From DAOUKH01 sp034421515 (lineage in GTDB: Bacteria > Chloroflexota > Dehalococcoidia > SHYB01), in contig DAOUKH010000016.1 in NCBI GenBank assembly GCA_034421515.1, positions 1-10,143 of the forward strand: a DNA stretch of 10,143 bases. The letters are read 5' to 3'. Position numbers and translations under genes: made by a program. This document shows, piece by piece, positions 6,201 to 10,143 of this stretch. Under the pieces are notes generated by a model. The model worked only from the letters and a program-made list of their open reading frames with translations, ran no database searches and was not told the DNA's origin. How positions within the stretch are numbered: position 1 is the stretch's first letter; every line of letters begins with the position of its first letter.

Positions 6201-7562
6201 CTACTTGCCGCCGACCAGGCAGTTGCGAATACGGATGTGGGGGCTGCCGTTGGAGACGGCGAGCGGCGACTGGCCGCCCTTCCCGCAACCGCCGCCCTGG
6301 TTCATTTCGAGGTCGTTCCCGATGGCGTCGATGTTCTCCAGCGTCTCGAACAGGTTGCCGGAGAGGACGACGGGCCGCAGCAGCTCCTCAACGCGCCCGT
6401 TGCGGATGCGGTAAGCCTCGCCGGCCGAGAAGGTGAACATCTCCATGCTCGTCATGCCGCCGTACCAGTTCTTCGCGTAGACCCCGTCGTCGATCTCCGA
6501 CACGATCTCGTCGAAGGTCGCCTCCTGGGGCTCGATGTACGTGTTGGTCATGCGCACGATGGGCGGGAACTGGTAGCTGATGGCGCGAGCGTTGCCGGTG
6601 GGCGACTCGCCCATGCGCGCCGCCGTCTCCCGGGAGTGGAGCCTGCCCACGAGGACGCCCTCGCGGATGAGGTCCGTCTTGGCGGCGGCGACGCCTTCGT
6701 CGTCGTAGCTGAAGCTGCCCCGCAGGCCGGGGACGGCGGCGCCGTCGACGATGTTCAGGTGCTTCCCGCCGAAGCGCTTGCCCAGGACCATGATCTCCTG
6801 CAGATTCTTGTTCTCGTAGACGTGGTCGGCCTCGGAGAGGTGGCCGAAGGCCTCGTGGACGAAGACGCCGGCGAGTATGGGGTCGAGGACGACGGTGTAC
6901 TCGCGGCCCTCGGCGGCCGGGGCGGCGAGGAAGTCGACGGCGCGTTGGGCCTCGGCGCGCACCTCGTCGTGGCGGCCCTCGACGACGGCATAGTCTCCGT
7001 TGCCGCCGATGCTGAAGCCGGCCTGCTGCACGTCGCCGCCGTCGCGGGCCATCGCCCGGACGTTGAGCGTCACGTCGATCTTCGTCTGCTCGATGTAAGC
7101 GCCGTTCGACGCGGCGAAGACGACGTTCCGCACGCCGTCGCCGTAGGAGATGGAGGAGCTGTGGATGGCGTCGGCCGTCGACCAGATGATCTGGTTGTAC
7201 TCGTCGAGCAGCGCCTTCTTGTCGGAAAGCGAGACGCCGCGCGGGTCCCTCACCAAGCGCGGGGCGACGGACTCCTCGACCGGCGGCGCCGGCGCGAACG
7301 CCGACGTCTCGTTGCCGGCGATGCGGGCCTGCCGGACGGCGAGCCGCACCTTCTCGGCAAGGTCATCGTAGGAATTGAACGAGACAAAGCCCCAGCCGCC
7401 ATTGACCAGGGCGCGGGCGCAGCCGCCCTTGCTCCGGGTGCGGTTGGCCTCTTCTAGCTCCTTGCCCCGGTACTGGAGGCGAGTGGACTCGGCGTCTTCG
7501 AGCCGGAGCTCGACGTAGTCGGCGTCGTGGCCCTGGAGCGCCTGTTGCACGATGTCCCGCAT
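6201..7562 (-). CDS. tldD: TldD, zinc metalloprotease subunit
   Basis: This encodes 453 residues with the diagnostic metal site: HEAFGH (H236, E237, H241) inside VFVHEAFGHLSEAD, plus the Cys ligand C426 in GGGCGKGGQ near the C-terminus. These fit TldD of peptidase family U62. Other family signatures are RGSFSYDDEG (281-290) and TPTGNAR-like SPTGNARAISY (320-330). TldD/TldE make a chamber that admits only extended peptides. The frame is open upstream to 7880 but that part overlaps nth on the other strand and looks non-coding; MRDIVQQAL is the natural family N-terminus. AAAGG lies about 8 bases before the ATG. It is the first gene of the leftward block and faces nth across about 127-138 bases. 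A 7-bp hairpin and a lone -10-like GATACT (7626-7621) lie in its leader. Confidence 0.95.
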   Translation of the reverse strand: MRDIVQQALQGHDADYVELRLEDAESTRLQYRGKELEEANRTRSKGGCARALVNGGWGFVSFNSYDDLAEKVRLAVRQARIAGNETSAFAPAPPVEESVAPRLVRDPRGVSLSDKKALLDEYNQIIWSTADAIHSSSISYGDGVRNVVFAASNGAYIEQTKIDVTLNVRAMARDGGDVQQAGFSIGGNGDYAVVEGRHDEVRAEAQRAVDFLAAPAAEGREYTVVLDPILAGVFVHEAFGHLSEADHVYENKNLQEIMVLGKRFGGKHLNIVDGAAVPGLRGSFSYDDEGVAAAKTDLIREGVLVGRLHSRETAARMGESPTGNARAISYQFPPIVRMTNTYIEPQEATFDEIVSEIDDGVYAKNWYGGMTSMEMFTFSAGEAYRIRNGRVEELLRPVVLSGNLFETLENIDAIGNDLEMNQGGGCGKGGQSPLAVSNGSPHIRIRNCLVGGK

Positions 7563-7593
7563 GGAGGAACGCCTTTCTTGAGGAGGTCGCAAG

Positions 7594-7611
7594 CGCCGGG
7601 ACCGCCCGGCG
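7594..7611. other. Hairpin in the tldD leader
   Basis: CGCCGGG (7594-7600) and CCCGGCG (7605-7611) form a perfect 7-bp stem with a 4-base ACCG loop. It lies 32-49 bases before the tldD start codon. On the minus strand a -10-like GATACT (7626-7621) without a convincing -35 would place the transcript start near 7614, right at the hairpin. It may stabilise the 5' end or be a regulator site; no T-run follows. Confidence 0.35.
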
Positions 7612-7675
7612 GCGACGGGTAGTATCGCACAAAGCGTCCTGGGGGCGTGGGGACTGCCGGGGGCCGCATCCCTGA

Positions 7676-7681
7676 TAAAAT
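7676..7681 (+). promoter_or_regulatory. -10-like element for nth, possibly giving a leaderless transcript
   Basis: TAAAAT matches 5/6 of TATAAT in otherwise GC-rich DNA. The -35 region is weak (CTGCCG at 7654-7659 matches 3/6). The expected start site, 6-8 bases downstream, falls at about 7687-7689, where an in-frame GTG (7689-7691) begins; the first ATG is at 7701. The mRNA could therefore be leaderless or nearly so. Confidence 0.35.
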
Positions 7682-7700
7682 AACGGGAGTGAGCGCGGCG

Positions 7701-8453
7701 ATGACCACCATCACACGGAAGCGGAGCGCCCCCAAGCCGGCGCGAAAGAGGAAGTCGGGCCCGCCCCTCTGGGAGATCGGGGAGATAATGCGCCGCCTCG
7801 AGCCCGAGTACGGCCCGCCGAAGCCGCCGCGCGGCTACGACCCCGTCTCGGAGCTGGTCTACACCATCCTGTCGCAGCACACGTCGGACACGAACTCGAT
7901 ACGCGCCTACGACAGCCTCATCGCGGCCTTCCCCTCATGGGAGGCGGTGGCGGCGGCGGACCCGGATGCCGTGGCCGACGCGATCCGCGGCGGCGGGCTG
8001 GCGCGGGTCAAAGCGCCCCGCATCCAGGCAATCCTACGCGAGGTGAAGTCGCGGGCCGGCGAGTACGACCTCTCCTTCCTGTCGGCGATGGGGCTGGAGG
8101 AAGCCAAAGCCTGGCTCCGCGAGCTTCCGGGCGTCGGCCCGAAGACGGCGGGCTGCGTCCTGATGTTCTCACTCGACATGCCGGCGCTGCCGGTGGACAC
8201 CCACGTCTACCGGGTCGCCAAGCGGCTGGGCCTCTTCGGCGAGAAGGTCAACCCCGACCAGTCGCACGACGCCCTCGAGGCGCAGATCGAGCCCGCCGAC
8301 CGCATGCCCTTTCACATGCTCACGATTCAGCACGGCCGCGTGATATGCAAGGCGATGCGCCCCCGCTGCGCGGCGTGCGTGTTGGAGGAACGATGTCCGG
8401 CGAGCGCGCTGAAGCCGCCGGCGGGGAAGAAGCGGAGACGAGCAGATGGATAA
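7701..8453 (+). CDS. nth: Endonuclease III homologue (HhH-GPD DNA glycosylase/AP lyase)
   Basis: This encodes 250 residues from the ATG at 7701. The helix-hairpin-helix LPGVGPKTAG (142-151) carries the catalytic Lys (K148), and VDTHVYRVAKRLGL (165-178) carries the catalytic Asp (D166). The C-terminus has the [4Fe-4S] cluster loop C216-x6-C223-x2-C226-x5-C232. With both Lys and Asp it should be a bifunctional glycosylase/lyase removing oxidised pyrimidines in base-excision repair. A basic N-terminal extension of about 20 residues (RKRSAPKPARKRK) precedes the fold and may bind DNA. An in-frame GTG at 7689 is an alternative start four codons earlier; GGGAG (7685-7689) is rather far from the ATG. 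The stop overlaps argC by 8 bases, so the two are probably co-transcribed. Confidence 0.93.
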   Translation: MTTITRKRSAPKPARKRKSGPPLWEIGEIMRRLEPEYGPPKPPRGYDPVSELVYTILSQHTSDTNSIRAYDSLIAAFPSWEAVAAADPDAVADAIRGGGLARVKAPRIQAILREVKSRAGEYDLSFLSAMGLEEAKAWLRELPGVGPKTAGCVLMFSLDMPALPVDTHVYRVAKRLGLFGEKVNPDQSHDALEAQIEPADRMPFHMLTIQHGRVICKAMRPRCAACVLEERCPASALKPPAGKKRRRADG

Positions 8454-9483
8454 GCGGTTGCGAGTCGGCATCATCAACGTCACCGGGTACGCGGGCGTCG
8501 AGCTGGCGCGCATCCTCTGCCGCCACCCCAACGTCGAGTTGGCAGCGGTGACGGGCCGCAGCGCGGCGGGGAAGCGCCTCGGCGAGGTCTTCCCGCACCT
8601 GGCCTCCGAGGGCCTGACGATCACCGAGGACGTCGAGGACGAGGTCGACTTCGTCTTCTCGGCGCTGGGCCACAAGGACAGCGCGCCGCGCCTGATCGAG
8701 CACATCGAGGCGGGAACGCCGGTGTGCGACCTCAGCGCCGACTTCCGGCTCCACGACGCCGCGGAGTACACCGAGTGGTACCAGGTCGATCACCCCAAGC
8801 CGCCGCTGCTCGACTCGACGATCTACGGCCTGACCGAGCTGCACAAGGACGAGCTTCCCGGCGCCAAGCTCGTCGGCAACCCCGGCTGCTACCCCACGGG
8901 CGCCGTGCTGGCGCTCGCGCCGGCGGTGCAGGCCGGCCTGGTCGCGGGCGACATCGTCGTCGACGGCAAGTCCGGCGTCTCCGGCGCGGGCCGGTCGCTG
9001 AGTCTGACAACCCACTTCTCGGAAGTGAACGAGAGCGTCCGCGCCTACGCCCTGGATGGCCACCGCCACTACCCGGAAATCGTGCAGGAGCTGGAGCGGC
9101 TCTCGCCGGACCGCGCCCTGAACATCACCTTCATGCCCCACCTCATCCCCATGACGCGCGGCATTCTCTCCACGTGCTACGCGCCGCTGGCCAAGAGCGC
9201 CGGCAACGGCACGAAGGGCGAGATCATCGAGCTGTACCAGGACTTCTACCGCGACGAGCCCTTCGTCCATGTCGCCGAAGAGCCTCCCCAGACCAAGCAG
9301 ACCCTGGGCAACAACGACTGTCTGGTCTACCCGACCGTCGACCCCCGCACGGATCGCCTGATCGTGGTCAGCGCCATCGACAACCTCGTCAAGGGCGCGG
9401 CGGGAGAAGCAGTGCAGAACATGAACCTCATGATGGGCTTCCCCGAGACGGCCGGACTGGAGCAGGTCGCCCTCTACCCGTAG
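8446..9483 (+). CDS. argC: N-acetyl-gamma-glutamyl-phosphate reductase
   Basis: This encodes 345 residues, the normal length. ArgC reduces N-acetylglutamyl-5-phosphate to the semialdehyde with NADPH, the third step of arginine biosynthesis. The nucleotide-binding N-terminus reads VGIINVTGYAGVEL (7-20), the catalytic Cys is C148 in GNPGCYPTG, and the His region is GHRHYPEI (205-212). DGKSGVSGAGR (173-183) and the C-terminal DNLVKGAAGEAVQNMN are also family-typical. Asn11 stands where most ArgC have Gly (GASGYxG). GGAG lies about 7 bases before the ATG, inside the end of nth. No other arg gene is in the window. A LysY-like role with a carrier protein (LysW pathway) is the main alternative, but no LysW is seen nearby. 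Confidence 0.95.
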   Translation: MDKRLRVGIINVTGYAGVELARILCRHPNVELAAVTGRSAAGKRLGEVFPHLASEGLTITEDVEDEVDFVFSALGHKDSAPRLIEHIEAGTPVCDLSADFRLHDAAEYTEWYQVDHPKPPLLDSTIYGLTELHKDELPGAKLVGNPGCYPTGAVLALAPAVQAGLVAGDIVVDGKSGVSGAGRSLSLTTHFSEVNESVRAYALDGHRHYPEIVQELERLSPDRALNITFMPHLIPMTRGILSTCYAPLAKSAGNGTKGEIIELYQDFYRDEPFVHVAEEPPQTKQTLGNNDCLVYPTVDPRTDRLIVVSAIDNLVKGAAGEAVQNMNLMMGFPETAGLEQVALYP

Positions 9484-9504
9484 GGGCGATTCGCGAATCG
9501 CCCT
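9481..9504. repeat. Palindromic intergenic repeat (REP-like), copy 1
   Basis: Bases 9484-9503 are a perfect 20-base inverted repeat, GGGCGATTCG followed directly by CGAATCGCCC; 9483 and 9504 add a G:U pair in RNA. The TAG stop codon of argC is the first three bases of the unit. A second copy starts at the stop codon of the EVE gene (10129). I remember TAGGGGCGATTCGCGAATCG-like repeats as abundant in Chloroflexota genomes, but have not checked. In RNA it would form a hairpin at the argC 3' end, without a T-run. Confidence 0.75.
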
Positions 9505-9510
9505 CCCCGA

Positions 9511-9531
9511 CCGCCCTCATTGAAGGGGCGG
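9511..9531. other. GC hairpin between argC and tRNA-Glu
   Basis: CCGCCC (9511-9516) pairs with GGGCGG (9526-9531), extended by one T:G pair, around a 7-base loop. It follows the palindromic repeat and may add to argC 3'-end formation. The loop contains most of the candidate -35 of the tRNA promoter. No T-run follows. Confidence 0.3.
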
Positions 9532-9549
9532 CGGAGCGGCGCTTAGAAT
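9520..9549 (+). promoter_or_regulatory. Candidate sigma-70-type promoter for tRNA-Glu
   Basis: TTGAAG (9520-9525) and TAGAAT (9544-9549) are separated by 18 bases and match 4/6 and 5/6 of the consensus. The predicted start near 9556 gives a short pre-tRNA leader of about 14 bases before position 1 of the tRNA (9570). The site is well placed to drive tRNA-Glu and the EVE gene independently of argC. Confidence 0.5.
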
Positions 9550-9569
9550 GGAAGCCTGCGGGTATTCCC

Positions 9570-9645
9570 GCCCCCATCGTCTAGAGGACTAGGACGTCGC
9601 CCTTTCAAGGCGGAGACCGGGATTCGAATTCCCGTGGGGGCACCA
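9570..9645 (+). tRNA. tRNA-Glu (anticodon UUC), CCA encoded
   Basis: A full cloverleaf can be drawn. The acceptor stem pairs 9570-9576 (GCCCCCA) with 9635-9641 (TGGGGGC). The D arm starts at 9579. The anticodon stem 9597-9601/9609-9613 closes the loop CTTTCAA with TTC at 9604-9606. The T stem CGGGA/TCCCG (9618-9622/9630-9634) encloses TTCGAAT. The discriminator base is A9642 and CCA is encoded at 9643-9645. The D and anticodon arms (GTCTAGAGGAC..., CGCCCTTTCA) closely match bacterial tRNA-Glu. It decodes GAA/GAG, and charged Glu-tRNA may also feed tetrapyrrole synthesis. The EVE coding sequence begins 21 bases after the CCA. Confidence 0.97.
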
Positions 9646-9666
9646 CCCCGCAGCCGGAGGCAAACG

Positions 9667-10131
9667 ATGGCCTATTGGCTCTTCAAGTCGGAGCCCAACA
9701 CCTACTCCTACGACGACCTGGTGCGCGACGGCACAGCCGAGTGGGACGGCGTCCGCAACTTCCAGGCGCGCAACTTCCTTCGCGACGAGATCAAGGAGGG
9801 CGACGGCGTCCTCTTCTACCACAGCAACGCCAAGCCGCTCGTGATCGTTGGGACGGCGGTCGTCACCCGCGGCGGCTACCCCGACCACACCGCCTGGGAC
9901 GCCGACTCCGACCACCCCGACCCCAAGAGCACCCCTGACAAGCCCCTCTGGTACATGGTCGACATCAAGGCCGACGAGCGCTTCCCCGAGCCGCTGACCG
10001 TCGACCGCATGCGCGCCGAGCCGGGACTCGCCGGCATGCTCGTGCTCAAGCGCGGCATGCGCCTCTCCGTCCAGCCGGTCAAGCCGGATGAATGGGCCCT
10101 GGTAGTGAAACTCGGCAGGTCCGGCGGGTAG
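9667..10131 (+). CDS. EVE-domain protein (PUA-like fold)
   Basis: This encodes 154 residues, the usual length of a stand-alone bacterial EVE protein related to eukaryotic THYN1. Recognisable motifs are the N-terminal MAYWLFKSEPNTYSYDDL (1-18), WDGVRNFQARNFLR (31-44), GDGVLFYHSNA (50-60) and WYMVDIKADERF (97-108). EVE domains belong to the PUA-like group with YTH and ASCH. Some recognise modified bases such as 5-methyl- or 5-hydroxymethylcytosine, and others are fused to restriction or RNA-modification modules. The cage residues W and Y/F are kept here, but the ligand is unknown. GGAGG (9656-9660) lies 6 bases before the ATG and fixes the start; an earlier in-frame GTG (9634) lies inside the tRNA and is rejected. 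Only 21 bases separate it from tRNA-Glu, so co-transcription is likely. Confidence 0.93.
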   Translation: MAYWLFKSEPNTYSYDDLVRDGTAEWDGVRNFQARNFLRDEIKEGDGVLFYHSNAKPLVIVGTAVVTRGGYPDHTAWDADSDHPDPKSTPDKPLWYMVDIKADERFPEPLTVDRMRAEPGLAGMLVLKRGMRLSVQPVKPDEWALVVKLGRSGG

Positions 10132-10143
10132 GAGCGATTCACG
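10129..10143. repeat. Palindromic intergenic repeat, copy 2 (cut by window end)
   Basis: TAGGAGCGATTCACG matches the first 15 bases of copy 1 (9481-9495) at 13 positions, with two G-to-A differences. As in copy 1, the TAG stop codon of the upstream gene (EVE) is the first three bases of the unit. The other half of the palindrome lies beyond the window. Confidence 0.6.

Noticed and set aside
4874..7562. Peptide-natural-product (RiPP) cluster suggested by TldD/TldE
   Set aside because: No small precursor gene, cyclodehydratase, radical-SAM enzyme or exporter is visible in the window; tldDE is widespread as a housekeeping pair.
9564..9634. ATTCCCG present just before and inside the tRNA 3' half, considered as an att-site duplication
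   Set aside because: Seven bases in GC-rich DNA are easily matched by chance, the tRNA is intact, and no integrase gene is nearby.
9634..9666. Earlier GTG start for the EVE protein
   Set aside because: It would lie inside the T arm and acceptor stem of tRNA-Glu, whereas the ATG at 9667 has a strong GGAGG at 6 bases and the family N-terminus.

Overview
The window is a compact, GC-rich (roughly two-thirds G+C) bacterial chromosomal segment with a divergent layout. No gene-free stretch exceeds about 140 bases. The lineage cannot be fixed from sequence alone. The protein flavours and a GGGGCGATTCGCGAATCGCC-type palindromic repeat that I remember from Chloroflexota genomes suggest that phylum (Dehalococcoidia/SAR202-like). 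A high-GC actinobacterium is the main alternative. This assignment is inference.

Left edge (1-153): the last 28 codons of what looks like an IS transposase run into a tandem pair of ~20-base repeats of the type seen at the end of IS481-like elements, then a small hairpin. Minus-strand block (154-7562): six genes read leftward with gaps of 10, 28, 95, 44 and 8 bases. In transcription order they are tldD (metalloprotease subunit), tldE/pmbA (its partner), a HEAT-repeat protein, a 671-residue von Willebrand A (vWA) protein with a long Gln/Met-rich helical N-terminal part, a TIM-barrel amidohydrolase, and an SRPBCC-fold protein. A promoter-like pair and a strong leader hairpin lie in the 95-base gap before the vWA gene, so the block may be two transcription units.

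Plus-strand block (7689/7701-10131): an endonuclease III homologue (nth) overlaps argC by 8 bases. After argC come a perfect 20-base palindromic repeat, a promoter-like pair, tRNA-Glu(UUC) with encoded CCA, and, 21 bases later, an EVE-domain protein. A second, truncated copy of the palindromic repeat begins at the EVE stop codon and runs off the window end. In both copies the TAG stop codon is the first three bases of the repeat.

Functionally the window mixes housekeeping genes (DNA base-excision repair, arginine biosynthesis, tRNA-Glu) with a less understood cluster. TldD/TldE form a narrow-specificity peptidase, and HEAT and vWA proteins are typical scaffolds or assembly factors, so tldD-tldE-HEAT-vWA may be a functional module. 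The MoxR-type ATPase that usually accompanies such vWA proteins is not in the window. No CRISPR, prophage or rRNA is visible.
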